From positions 10,966-74,965 of the forward strand of contig JBJOGW010000002.1 of NCBI GenBank assembly GCA_046048055.1: a DNA stretch of 64,000 nucleotides, in the 5' to 3' direction. The stretch's first letter is position 1. The number at the start of each line of letters is the position of its first letter. Under the pieces are notes generated by a model. It did no database searches. It was not told the DNA's origin and worked only from the letters and a program-made list of their open reading frames with translations. Positions 42,016 through 50,364 of this stretch are shown piece by piece. This DNA comes from SYAC01 sp046048055. Its GTDB lineage: Bacteria; Planctomycetota; Phycisphaerae; Phycisphaerales; SM1A02. A program made the translations under genes and the position numbers.

Positions 42016-43311
42016 ATGACCGAGACCGCCCACGTGTCCGAATCCCAGCCCTCCCCATCCGGTTCCAGCCGCCCCTCTCCGGGCGATTCGGCGTCAGGTC
42101 GCTCCGGTGGCGACACGGTGGTGGGCCGCGCCGTCGTCGACCGAGGCTGGGCCACGCGCGAGGAAGTCGACAAGTGCCGCGAGATCCAGTCGCGGCTGCC
42201 ACCGGGCACACGGCTGACCGAGGTGCTGGTCCAGAAGGAAGTGGTCACGCGACGACAGCTGGCCCGCCTCCAGAAGGAGCTGGAGAGCGACCGCGGCCAG
42301 GCGGCGATCCCCGGATACCAGATGATGCGCAAACTGGGCGCCGGAGCCATGGCCACGGTGTACCTGGCCAGGCAGCTCTCCCTGGACCGCCTGGTGGCGA
42401 TCAAGATCCTGCCCAAGAAGTTCAGCAGCGACCCGAAGTTCATCGAGCGCTTCTACAAGGAGGGCCGGGCCGCCGCCAAGCTCAACGACCAGCACATCGT
42501 GGGTGCCCTCGACGTGGGTCAGGCGGGCGAGCACCACTACTTCGTGATGGAGTTCGTCGACGGCGACACGGTGCATGACCGCATCGTGGCGGCCAAGCGC
42601 ATGCCCGAGCCCGAGGCACTCGCGCTGATCCGGCAGGTGGCGCTCGCCCTGCGGCACGCCCACGAGAAGGGCTTCATCCACCGGGACATCAAGCCCAAGA
42701 ACATCATGATCAGCAAGGCGGGCGTGGCCAAGCTGGCCGATCTGGGTCTGGCCCGGGCCGTCAGCGACCGAGAGGCCGCCGAGGCCGAGGCTGGAAAGGC
42801 TTTCGGCACCCCCTACTACATCAGTCCCGAACAGGCGCGCGGAGCCGCCAACATCACGCCGGCGGCCGACATCTACGGGCTGGGGGCCACCTTCTATCAC
42901 ATGCTCACGGGCCGCGTTCCGTTCGAGGGCAAGAACCCCACCGAGGTGATGCAGCGACACCTGAAGGAGGCACTCACGCCACCGGACCACCTGGTGCCCG
43001 AGCTCTCGCAGGGCACGGCCATGATCGTGGAGATGATGATGGCCAAGGACGCGCGGGATCGTTACCAGAATGCGTCGCAGCTGCTCGAGGATCTCGACGC
43101 CATCATCGCGGGCCAGCCACCCGTGCATGCGCGACCTGCCGAGGCCTTCGTGACGCAGTTCGAGGGCGCCGCGCCATCCTCGAACGCGGATGCCGACGAA
43201 CCGATCCCGGTGCTTCCGGGATCATCGCGAGGCATGCCCTGGCTCTCGCTGGCGCTCGGAGCCCTGCTCCTGGCCAGCGCACTGGTCAACCTGTGGCTGC
43301 TGATGCGATGA
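42016..43311 (+). CDS. Membrane-anchored Ser/Thr protein kinase (PknB-like)
   Basis: A 431-residue Hanks-type kinase. A Ser/Pro-rich head is followed by a small helical domain (about 34-92, VVGRAVVDRGWATREEVDKC and LVQKEVVTRRQLARLQKELE) that resembles the N-terminal helical domain of GspE/PilB-type ATPases. The kinase domain follows: G-loop LGAGAMATVYLA, VAIK with Lys130, catalytic HRDIKPKNIM, metal-binding DLG instead of DFG, and GTPYYISPEQARG. The C-terminus ends in one membrane helix (about 410-430) with almost no outer domain, so no external sensor is visible. Convergent RidA gene follows after 11 bases. Confidence 0.93.
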   Translation: MTETAHVSESQPSPSGSSRPSPGDSASGRSGGDTVVGRAVVDRGWATREEVDKCREIQSRLPPGTRLTEVLVQKEVVTRRQLARLQKELESDRGQAAIPGYQMMRKLGAGAMATVYLARQLSLDRLVAIKILPKKFSSDPKFIERFYKEGRAAAKLNDQHIVGALDVGQAGEHHYFVMEFVDGDTVHDRIVAAKRMPEPEALALIRQVALALRHAHEKGFIHRDIKPKNIMISKAGVAKLADLGLARAVSDREAAEAEAGKAFGTPYYISPEQARGAANITPAADIYGLGATFYHMLTGRVPFEGKNPTEVMQRHLKEALTPPDHLVPELSQGTAMIVEMMMAKDARDRYQNASQLLEDLDAIIAGQPPVHARPAEAFVTQFEGAAPSSNADADEPIPVLPGSSRGMPWLSLALGALLLASALVNLWLLMR

Positions 43312-43322
43312 TCGTCGGCCAC

Positions 43323-43787
43323 TCAGGCCACCGCCGCGAGCACTTCCACTTCAACGCAGGCACCCAGCGGCAACGCCACATTGCCCACTGCTGCACGCGC
43401 GTGACGACCGGCCTCGCCAAGAACCTGCTGAAACAGTTCGCTGGCTCCGTTGGCGACCTTGGGCTGCTCTGCGAAGCCCGCGTCGCTGCACACGAACACC
43501 CCCACGCGAATGATGCGTCGCACGTTGTCGAGCCCGCCCGCGGCATCGGCCAGCACCGCCAGCGCGTTCAGGGCCGCCTGCCGTGCCGCATCGGCGGCCA
43601 CTTCCACTGTCACTTGGCTGGGGACTGAACCCTTGGCCACCATGGCCCCGTCCCGCATGGGCAGTTGCCCGCTGACGAACACCATGCCTTCGTGCCGCAC
43701 GAACGGCACGTAGGCCGCCACAGGCTTGGGGGCGGGGGGCAACGAAAGTCCGAGAGCCTTCAGGCGGGCCATGGGTGTATCGCTCAT
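43323..43787 (-). CDS. RidA/YjgF family protein
   Basis: A 154-residue member of the RidA (enamine/imine deaminase) superfamily. It has GMVFVSGQLPMRDGAMVAKG, ALNALAVLADAAGGLDNVRR, VGVFVCSDAGFAEQPKVAN and HARAAVGNVALPLGACVEVE, the usual C-terminal motif. In the last motif the catalytic Arg of RidA is commonly in R-x-A; here it reads HARAAVG, consistent with the YjgF-like subgroup. Start ATG 43787. Role is probably removal of reactive enamines, or another hydrolase activity. Confidence 0.88.
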   Translation of the reverse strand: MSDTPMARLKALGLSLPPAPKPVAAYVPFVRHEGMVFVSGQLPMRDGAMVAKGSVPSQVTVEVAADAARQAALNALAVLADAAGGLDNVRRIIRVGVFVCSDAGFAEQPKVANGASELFQQVLGEAGRHARAAVGNVALPLGACVEVEVLAAVA

Positions 43788-44259
43788 CAGGGCATCTTGC
43801 CGGAACCCGGACTGAATTGCCAGCGAATCGCTCTTGCGGCCCATCGCGAAGTTTGGGCTTGACGGACGTTGCGCTTCGGTTAGTTTTTGGACTCTTCACT
43901 CTGGCCGTGTCCACATTGATTTCGCTGCTCGTCAGCACCCTGCCCTGATTGGCCGGATCCCCGGCCCCTGATTCGTGGACACGACCGACATTCCCCCACG
44001 CACGCCGATGCGGTCCTCCGCCCGGCGAGCGGTGTCGGATTGGCGGCCTCCCGAACGGGTCCCCCATCCAGCATGCCTGACTCTGGTGCCAAGTGGCCGT
44101 TGATGGCCACTGGTGCCGCAATGTGCACAGCCTCGCCCGGCGAGCGAGGCATCACGATCCTGCCAGCGAACCACGTGTCGCCACTGGCTCGGTCAACCCA
44201 GCCCGCGGCCCCGTCCAGCCGCACCTGCCACGGGACAGCCTTCCCGCACGAGTCGACCC
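43788..44259 (+). other. 472-base non-coding stretch: promoter plus long structured leader of the pseudopilin genes
   Basis: I find no gene here. A possible promoter is at 43859-43886. After it come several small hairpins (GGCCGG/CCGGCC at 43951-43966; AGTGGCC/GGCCACT near 44090-44110) and a 13-base direct repeat CGCCCGGCGAGCG, near 44017 and again near 44133. The second copy lies in the longer hairpin GCCTCGC...GCGAGGC. The transcript would have an untranslated leader of about 365 bases before ATG 44260. It matches no riboswitch class that I can recognise. Confidence 0.45.
43859..43886 (+). promoter_or_regulatory. Candidate sigma-70-type promoter for the pseudopilin genes
   Basis: TTGACG, a 16-base spacer, then TAGTTT followed by TTTGG. 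It lies between the divergent RidA gene and the first pseudopilin gene and is the best two-box match in this gap. Confidence 0.5.
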
Positions 44260-45282
44260 ATGCGAAACAATCGCGGCTTCACCCTCATCGAGCTTCTGGT
44301 GGTCATCGCCATCATCGCCCTCCTCATCGGCCTGCTGCTGCCGGCCCTTTCCAAGGCCCAGCAGAACGCCAAGGAAGTGAAGGATCGCGCCCAGGTCAAG
44401 CAGATCCATCAGGCGATGCTGGTCGAGGCCAACAACGACAAGAGCGGTCGCCTGCCCACCCCGGGCCTGATCGACCGATTGGGTGTCCGTCAGGGAGCCA
44501 CCACCATTCAGGAGCCTGGCGCTGGCCCCGAGGCGATCGGCATGAACCACACCCGGTCGCTGCACTCGGCCATGATCGCCCGCCAGTACTACAACCCGGA
44601 CCTGTGCGTCGGACCCACCGAGACCAACCCTGCGGTGGTGCAGATGGGCCAGGGCGGCACGAGGCCCTACGACTTCAACGCCTACAACGTGGCCGCCGAC
44701 CGCTACTGGGACTACAACTTCGGCGACAACGTGGCCGTGGCCCAGATCAACGCGGCGCAGCTGGGTGCCAAGGTCCCGCAGGAACCCAACACCACCACGA
44801 CCCAGCCCGGATACTCGAACGTCTCGTACGCCAACCTGGGCCTCTGGGGGCTCCGCAAGGAAGTCCAGTGGCGCAACACCAATGACGCCAACAAGCCGCT
44901 GCTGGGCACCCGTGGCCTGAACCCCGCCCGTCGATCCGATCAGCAGTACATGAACCTGAGCTACGCCACCAGCCTGATCGGACCCAAGCAGCAGTGGAAC
45001 GGCAACATCTGCTTCGCGGACAACCACGTGGATCTGGTGACCACCTTCCGGCCCGACGGCGTGGTGTACGAGTGCGGCGGTGGTGACTCCGCTCGAGACG
45101 ACATCTTCGACGCGGACACCCTGTTCAACGGCAACACCTGCCTGCAGCGAGGCGGCCCCAACGGATCCACCATCCTGCCCAGGTCCTCCGGCGACACCTG
45201 GCTGGGCGTGTTCTCGCGTCCGATCAGTTCCACCGCGATCCAGGACCCCATCTTCGACCTGAAGACGGACGGAACCCCCTGA
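44260..45282 (+). CDS. Pseudopilin-type protein with prepilin N-terminal methylation motif (first paralogue)
   Basis: A 340-residue protein with the leader MRNNRG followed by FTLIELLVVIAIIALLIGLL, the class III signal cut before Phe by prepilin peptidase, with the conserved Glu5. After the hydrophobic spine (LLPALSKAQQNAKEVKDRAQ) is a large globular domain rich in Asn, Tyr and Trp (QQWNGNICFADNHVDLVTTF). The overall form resembles the many pseudopilin-like proteins of Planctomycetota, whose C-terminal part often contains a G-N-x-x-F-x-D-x-H-V motif as here. No secretion or pilus assembly ATPase is nearby, so the partner machinery must lie elsewhere. A paralogue follows. Confidence 0.85.
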   Translation: MRNNRGFTLIELLVVIAIIALLIGLLLPALSKAQQNAKEVKDRAQVKQIHQAMLVEANNDKSGRLPTPGLIDRLGVRQGATTIQEPGAGPEAIGMNHTRSLHSAMIARQYYNPDLCVGPTETNPAVVQMGQGGTRPYDFNAYNVAADRYWDYNFGDNVAVAQINAAQLGAKVPQEPNTTTTQPGYSNVSYANLGLWGLRKEVQWRNTNDANKPLLGTRGLNPARRSDQQYMNLSYATSLIGPKQQWNGNICFADNHVDLVTTFRPDGVVYECGGGDSARDDIFDADTLFNGNTCLQRGGPNGSTILPRSSGDTWLGVFSRPISSTAIQDPIFDLKTDGTP

Positions 45283-45334
45283 TCCCGGCACACACCCACC
45301 CATGCACACCCGTACACAAATCCTGGAGAACACC

Positions 45335-46297
45335 ATGCGACGAACCAAGGGATTCACCCTCATCGAACTGCTGGTCGTGATGGCCATCATCTCGCTGCTG
45401 CTCGGCATCCTGCTGCCCGCCCTGAACAACGCCCGCGCCAAGGCACGCGAGACGAAGGACGGCACGCAGATCAAGCAGATCCACCAGTCCTGGGTCACCA
45501 AGAGCCTCGACAACCAGCAGGGACGTTTCCCGCTGCCGGGCGAGATCAATCGCATCGGCGCGCTGGCTGGCCGCGGCAATGAGGACGAGGCCAAGAACGA
45601 CCACGCGAGCCTGTACTCGGCGTGCGTTGCGCAGAACCTCTTCTCGCCGCAACTCCTGGTCAGTCCGAGCGAGGCCAGCGGCTCGGTGGCGGTCTGCAGC
45701 AACTATGACTACAACCAGTACAATCCCGCCGCTGACACGTACTGGGACGGCGACCGCGCCAATCCGGGTGGCCCCACCCCGTCGCAGCACGTGAACTTCA
45801 CCACCGACATCCTGCAGAAGAGCAACACCAGCTACGCCTGCATGCCGCTGGTGCCTCGCCAGCTCAACGCCCGCCGTGCCAACCGCCGGGACAACCACTG
45901 GAAGAACTCCTCGGACAGCGCCTTCAGCGTGATGGGCAACCGGGGCGTCCAGGACGGCATCGACAACGGCGTGCAGTACACGCAGAGCAAGACCCTGGAG
46001 ATCCACGGCGGCAAGAACTCGTGGGAGGGCAACGTCTGCTTCAACGACAACCACATCCAGTTCGAGAGGACCTTCTATCCGCAGGGCATGGCCTGCGTGC
46101 CGGGTGGACTCGCGCCGCCGGCGGGCGACCTGAGCTGCGGCACCGGCACGGCAGCCGCCGGACTGGGCCTGGAGAACATCTTCAGGGAGGATGACGTGGT
46201 CAATCGCACCGACGCGTTCATGTGCATCGTGAGCCAGGTAGAGACCTCCGGCAGTGGCGCCAACGTCACCGCCAACCACACCATCAACTGGGATTGA
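45335..46297 (+). CDS. Pseudopilin-type protein with prepilin N-terminal methylation motif (second paralogue)
   Basis: A 320-residue paralogue of the preceding gene: leader MRRTKG, then FTLIELLVVMAIISLLLGIL, spine LLPALNNARAKARETKDGTQ. IKQIHQSWVTKSLDNQQGRF is nearly parallel to the first protein's segment after the spine, as is WEGNVCFNDNHIQFERTFYP. I chose ATG 45335, which has GGAG seven bases upstream, over an upstream ATG at 45302 that would lengthen the leader beyond normal. A strong terminator follows, so the two genes form one unit from tandem duplication. Confidence 0.85.
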   Translation: MRRTKGFTLIELLVVMAIISLLLGILLPALNNARAKARETKDGTQIKQIHQSWVTKSLDNQQGRFPLPGEINRIGALAGRGNEDEAKNDHASLYSACVAQNLFSPQLLVSPSEASGSVAVCSNYDYNQYNPAADTYWDGDRANPGGPTPSQHVNFTTDILQKSNTSYACMPLVPRQLNARRANRRDNHWKNSSDSAFSVMGNRGVQDGIDNGVQYTQSKTLEIHGGKNSWEGNVCFNDNHIQFERTFYPQGMACVPGGLAPPAGDLSCGTGTAAAGLGLENIFREDDVVNRTDAFMCIVSQVETSGSGANVTANHTINWD

Positions 46298-46322
46298 GCG
46301 AACGACGCTGCCGCCAGACACA

Positions 46323-46360
46323 GGGGACCGGCCTCACCGCCGGTCCCCTTTCCGCTTTTT
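46323..46360 (+). terminator. Intrinsic terminator of the pseudopilin unit
   Basis: A perfect 10-bp stem GGGGACCGGC / GCCGGTCCCC with loop CTCACC, followed by TTTCCGCTTTTT. It lies just before the leaderless-type promoter of the NfeD protease gene. Confidence 0.93.
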
Positions 46361-46382
46361 CGGATCGCGCACAGGCCGGCCC

Positions 46383-46388
46383 TACACT
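46383..46388 (+). promoter_or_regulatory. Leaderless-type -10 for the NfeD protease gene
   Basis: TACACT ends six bases before GTG 46395 (spacer GGCTCC). It fixes the start choice, since longer frames would cross the terminator just upstream. Confidence 0.52.
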
Positions 46389-46394
46389 GGCTCC

Positions 46395-48017
46395 GTGATC
46401 GCCGCGATCGTCGCATGGATGGTGGGAACCTTGGGCTGGGCGTCCGCCGCCGAGGTGGTGGCGATACCCCCTGAGCGAGCTGCCCGCAGCGTGGCCATCT
46501 TGCCGGTGCGAGGTCCGATGGACGCCATCACCGTCGACGGGATCAGCGATCGCATCGACCGGGCGCGGCAGGATGGCGCGGACTGCATCGTGCTGGCCTT
46601 CGACACGCCCGGAGGCGAGTTGACCAGCACACTGGACCTGTGCCGGCGGATCAAGGGCGAGTTTCCACCCAACACGATCGCCTGGATCGCTCCGCAGGCC
46701 TTCTCGGCGGGCACGATCGCGGCACTGGCCTGCCGGGAGATCGTGGTCACGCCCGATGCCGTGTTCGGCGATGCAGCGCCCATCGCCGCGTTGCCGGGCC
46801 TGGGACTGCAGGCCCTGCCGGCCACCGAGCGGGCCAAGATCGAGGCGCCGCTGCTCTCCGAAGTCACCGACAGCGCTCGCCGACGCGGCCATGATGAGCG
46901 GCTTTGCCGCGCATTCGTCTCGGCGCCGATCGCCCTGTGGCTGCTCGAGGATCCGGTCCGCGGAGAGCGCTACGTGGTGGACGGCGAGGAGTATCGCGCG
47001 GTGTTCGGCCTGGATCCCGGTGGCGACATGCCGATGCTGGCTGTCACCCCAGGAGCGCCATTGCTGCCGTGGATCACGGACGCGCTGCGGCGACCCAACG
47101 TGACGGGCCAGTCCGATGCCGACCTGGAGGCCTCGCAGCGACTGCCCCCGGGTCGCGTTCCGCTCACGGCGGCGGATCGCGATCGCCTGCGGCTGGTCTC
47201 CCGCCTGGATACGGCGGAGGAACTGCTCACGCTCCGCGCCGACGAGGCCATGGCCCTGGGCCTTGCCAAGGCCCGGATCGCCGACACCGACGCGTTCCGC
47301 ACGTTCACCGGCGCCACCACCGTGACCGTGCATGAGCCTCGGTGGAGCGAGGGACTGGCACGCATCCTGACCAGCTGGTGGTTCCGGGGCCTGCTGATCC
47401 TGGCGCTGGTGACCTGCTTCGTGGGGGAGATGATGGCGCCGGGGCTGGGGGTGTTCAGTCTGGTGGGTGTCGGTGCCGCCGTGCTGCTGGTGATCAGTCC
47501 TGCGCTCTATGGACTGGCCGACTGGTGGCCGGCGGCGGTGATCCTGGCTGGCCTAGCCCTGCTGGCGGTGGAGATCCTGCTGTTCCCCGGCACGTTGGTC
47601 GCTGGCATCGCCGGCGCGCTGGCATTCGCACTCGGAACGGTGGGACTGTTCGTGATCAGCGATCCCTCGCCGGATCCTCGTGCCGGTGTGGCCCGAGGCC
47701 TGATCACGCTGGCGGCGGCGATCACCATGGGGGGTTTCATGCTCTGGTGGATGGGCCGCGCACGGGAACGGGGCGGCCTGGCCTCGGGGGTGATCCTGCA
47801 GGCGGAGCTCACGGCAGCCGGAATCGCGGCAGCCGATGCCTCGTCGCGCCTGCTCGGTGCCGAGGGTGTGGCGGTTTCGGACCTGCGGCCCGCTGGTCGG
47901 GTGGACGTGGCCGGCGTCATCCGCGACGCCAGGTCCGAGGGCTGGATCGACCGGGGCTCGCGTGTGCGCGTGATCGGTTCGGCCGGCGGTGAACTGCTGG
48001 TGGAGCGTCTGGCATGA
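46395..48017 (+). CDS. Membrane-bound ClpP-class serine protease with NfeD domain
   Basis: A 540-residue protein of the long NfeD (NfeD1b) type. A signal peptide (about 1-21) is followed by a ClpP-like protease domain (about 30-230, with AFDTPGGELTSTLDLCRRIK and APQAFSAGTIAALACREIVV holding the nucleophile Ser). Four to five membrane helices follow (about 325-460), then an OB-fold NfeD domain at the C-terminus (GVAVSDLRPAGRVDVAGVIR, GSRVRVIGSAGGELLVERL). GTG 46395 is chosen because it begins the signal peptide and follows TACACT by six bases. The next two genes are a short NfeD protein and FloA, the usual partners in membrane microdomains. Confidence 0.9.
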   Translation: MIAAIVAWMVGTLGWASAAEVVAIPPERAARSVAILPVRGPMDAITVDGISDRIDRARQDGADCIVLAFDTPGGELTSTLDLCRRIKGEFPPNTIAWIAPQAFSAGTIAALACREIVVTPDAVFGDAAPIAALPGLGLQALPATERAKIEAPLLSEVTDSARRRGHDERLCRAFVSAPIALWLLEDPVRGERYVVDGEEYRAVFGLDPGGDMPMLAVTPGAPLLPWITDALRRPNVTGQSDADLEASQRLPPGRVPLTAADRDRLRLVSRLDTAEELLTLRADEAMALGLAKARIADTDAFRTFTGATTVTVHEPRWSEGLARILTSWWFRGLLILALVTCFVGEMMAPGLGVFSLVGVGAAVLLVISPALYGLADWWPAAVILAGLALLAVEILLFPGTLVAGIAGALAFALGTVGLFVISDPSPDPRAGVARGLITLAAAITMGGFMLWWMGRARERGGLASGVILQAELTAAGIAAADASSRLLGAEGVAVSDLRPAGRVDVAGVIRDARSEGWIDRGSRVRVIGSAGGELLVERLA

Positions 48018-48538
48018 TGCACGGCATGTGGATCGCCCAGGCCGCGGCATCAACGCCCTCACCCGACACCTGGCTGATCGCGGGCTTTGCGCTCATCGGC
48101 CTGTCCGTGGTGCTGATCGCCATGGAACTGGTGCTGCCCAGTGCCGGCATGCTGGCCATCGCCGCCGGCACCAGCGTGGCTGCGGGGGTGGTCTGCTTCT
48201 TCCTGCACTCCATGCTCTGGGGCTTCGCGTCGCTGGCGCTCGTCATGGGCGGTGCGCCGTTCGCCATCGGCTATGGCCTGCGACTGTGGAGTTCCACGCC
48301 ACTGGCGCGGCGTGCCGTGCTCTCCGCGGAACTGGGCGAGGGCGCGACGACCGCCCTGCCGCCCGCCGGCGCCGAGGGCGTGGCTCGCATCGCGCTGCGC
48401 CCGGGCGGTCGCGTGGATGTGGCCGGTGCCACGTTCGAGGCGATCGCCGAGGACGGCTTCGTGGATGCGGGGCATCGGGTGCGGGTCACGGGCCACGAGG
48501 GCGGCAGCCTTCGCGTGATTTCGGCGGAACGGGGCTGA
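48014..48538 (+). CDS. Short NfeD family protein
   Basis: A 174-residue protein with two to three membrane helices (WLIAGFALIGLSVVLIAMEL, MLAIAAGTSVAAGVVCFFLH, LWGFASLALVMGGAPFAIGY) and a C-terminal OB-fold (GVARIALRPGGRVDVAGATF, VDAGHRVRVTGHEGGSLRVI). It lacks the protease domain of the preceding protein. ATG overlaps the upstream stop (ATGA). It probably works with FloA encoded 38 bases downstream. Confidence 0.88.
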   Translation: MMHGMWIAQAAASTPSPDTWLIAGFALIGLSVVLIAMELVLPSAGMLAIAAGTSVAAGVVCFFLHSMLWGFASLALVMGGAPFAIGYGLRLWSSTPLARRAVLSAELGEGATTALPPAGAEGVARIALRPGGRVDVAGATFEAIAEDGFVDAGHRVRVTGHEGGSLRVISAERG

Positions 48539-48564
48539 GGGCCGCCGTGCCCGACGAGCTCGGC

Positions 48565-48570
48565 TACCCT
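48565..48570 (+). promoter_or_regulatory. Leaderless-type -10 for floA
   Basis: TACCCT ends six bases before ATG 48577 (spacer GCGGGC). The gene may also be read from the upstream nfeD transcript. Confidence 0.42.
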
Positions 48571-48576
48571 GCGGGC

Positions 48577-49596
48577 ATGACGGCACCACACCTCCTGGCT
48601 GCGGAAGCGTTGACCATCCTGGGCTTCGTCGGACTTGGCGTGATCGTCCTGATCGGCCTGATCCTGCTGATCATGATCAGCCAGTACCTGCAGTTATGGC
48701 TGCAGGCGTTCCTGAGCGGCGCGCGCGTGAGCCTGCTGGATCTGATCATGATGCGGCTTCGCAAGGTTCCGCCCGCGGTGATCGTGCTCAATCGCATCAC
48801 CGCCAAGAAGGCCGGCCTGGACGTGCCCACCAACCTGCTCGAGGCCCACTTCATGGCCGGTGGGCGCATCGACCGGGTGATCCGCGCCATGATCGCCGCC
48901 GACAAGGCCAAGATCGACCTGGGCTGGGACCGCGCCACCGGCATCGACCTGGCCGGTCGCGACATCCTGGACGCGGTCAAGACCAGCGTGGATCCCAAGG
49001 TGATCGACTGCCCCAGCCTGCAATCGGGCAAGTCCACCATCGACGCCGTGGCCAAGGATGGCATCCAGCTCAAGGCCAAGGCACGCGTGACCGTTCGCAC
49101 CGCCATCAGCAGGCTGGTCGGCGGCGCCACCGAGGAGACGATCATCGCCCGCGTGGGCGAGGGCATCATCAGCACCATCGGATCGGCAAGCTCGCACAAG
49201 GAGGTGCTGGAGAACCCGGATCGAATCAGCAAGACGGTGCTGGCCAAGGGGCTCGACTCGGGTACCGCTTTCGAGATCCTCTCCATCGACATCGCCGACG
49301 TCGATGTGGGAGAGAACATCGGTGCCCAGCTTCAGGCCGCGCAGGCCGAGGCCGACACCAAGCGCTTTCAGGCCCAGGCCGAGCAGCGCCGCGCGCTCGC
49401 CGTGGCGCAGGAAGCCGAGTACCAGGCCGAGGCCGAGAAGAACCGCGCCCTGGTGGTGCTGGCCGAGGCCGACGTGCCCAAGGCGATCGCCCAGGCGCTT
49501 CGCGACGGCCGCATCGGGGTGATGGACATGTACCGCATGCAGAACGTGCAGGCCGACACCGACATGCGCAAGTCCATCGGGAACGCCGGAGCCTGA
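48577..49596 (+). CDS. floA: Flotillin-like protein FloA (YqfA family)
   Basis: A 339-residue membrane scaffold of lipid microdomains. One hydrophobic hairpin (about 12-36, ILGFVGLGVIVLIGLILLIM) is followed by GARVSLLDLIMMRLRKVPPA and NRITAKKAGLDVPTNLLEAH. The SPFH-like core contains FMAGGRIDRVIRAMIAADKA, and the C-terminal coiled coil is Ala/Glu-rich (QAEADTKRFQAQAEQRRALA). Length and motifs match Bacillus YqfA/FloA. Gene order NfeD protease, NfeD, FloA is the known conserved arrangement. An open frame exists far upstream of 48577 but is not coding. Confidence 0.95.
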   Translation: MTAPHLLAAEALTILGFVGLGVIVLIGLILLIMISQYLQLWLQAFLSGARVSLLDLIMMRLRKVPPAVIVLNRITAKKAGLDVPTNLLEAHFMAGGRIDRVIRAMIAADKAKIDLGWDRATGIDLAGRDILDAVKTSVDPKVIDCPSLQSGKSTIDAVAKDGIQLKAKARVTVRTAISRLVGGATEETIIARVGEGIISTIGSASSHKEVLENPDRISKTVLAKGLDSGTAFEILSIDIADVDVGENIGAQLQAAQAEADTKRFQAQAEQRRALAVAQEAEYQAEAEKNRALVVLAEADVPKAIAQALRDGRIGVMDMYRMQNVQADTDMRKSIGNAGA

Positions 49597-49608
49597 CGCA
49601 GGCCCGGT

Positions 49609-50364
49609 GTGCCCACGCTCTTCGTGGTCATTCCGGTGTTCGAGGAGCCGCACACGCTGGAGCCCTGCGTGCGACGGGCGATCGCGGCACCGCTTCCGAC
49701 CGGCTGGGTCGCTCGCCTGCTCCTGGTGGACGACGCGAGCGGCTCAGCCACCGCCGAGGTCGCGGACCGCCTTGCCGAGGAGTTCCGCGCCCGTGGCCGT
49801 CTGGAACTGCTCCGCCATCCCCGCAACCGGGGCAAGGGTGCGGCGCTTCGAACCGGATTCGATCGCGCGCTGGATCTGGCCAGCGAAGTCGATGCCGTGC
49901 TCACGCAGGATGGCGATCTGGAGTACGACCCGGCGGACTGGCCGGTGCTGCTGGAGGCGCTCCCATCCGCCCCCATGTCCGCGGTGATCGGTGATCGATG
50001 GGCCCGCGCCCACGATGGCAGCCTGTGGCGCAGACTGCACGCGATGGTGAACCGCGGGCTCACGGGCCTGAGCAACCTGCTCACCGGCCTGCAGGTGCAT
50101 GACATGGAGTGCGGCTTCAAGCTCTTCCGCGTGCCGCTGCTCCGGGCCATCCGTCCGTGGATGAGCGAGGACCGTTTCGGCGTGGAACCGCAGGTGGTGG
50201 CGGCCCTCTCGCGGCTGCACGCCCAGGTGGCCCAGGCACCCGTGACCTACGACCCTCGCGACCGCAAGCGCGGCAAGAAGATCGGTCCGGTGGACGGCCT
50301 TCGGGCCGTGTGGGTCATCCTGCGCGAGCGGCTCCGGCGGACGCCACCGCCGCCGAGGTGCTGA
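49609..50364 (+). CDS. Glycosyltransferase family 2, polyprenyl-phosphate glycosyltransferase-like
   Basis: A 251-residue GT-A transferase without membrane helices. It starts LFVVIPVFEEPHTLEPCVRR with the nucleotide-binding VDDASG, has LLRHPRNRGKGAALRTGFDR and the metal-binding AVLTQDGDLEYDPADWPVLL, and MECGFKLFRVPLLRAIRPWM. These are typical of dolichol/polyprenyl-phosphate mannose or glucose synthases. Start is GTG 49609, 12 bases after floA. Its 3' end overlaps the convergent cysteine-cluster gene by 50 bases. Confidence 0.88.
   Translation: MPTLFVVIPVFEEPHTLEPCVRRAIAAPLPTGWVARLLLVDDASGSATAEVADRLAEEFRARGRLELLRHPRNRGKGAALRTGFDRALDLASEVDAVLTQDGDLEYDPADWPVLLEALPSAPMSAVIGDRWARAHDGSLWRRLHAMVNRGLTGLSNLLTGLQVHDMECGFKLFRVPLLRAIRPWMSEDRFGVEPQVVAALSRLHAQVAQAPVTYDPRDRKRGKKIGPVDGLRAVWVILRERLRRTPPPPRC

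Noticed and set aside
43800..44259. Known riboswitch (for example c-di-GMP or cobalamin) in the pseudopilin leader
   Set aside because: I could not match any conserved riboswitch core by eye. Hairpins and repeats are present but do not fit a class I know.
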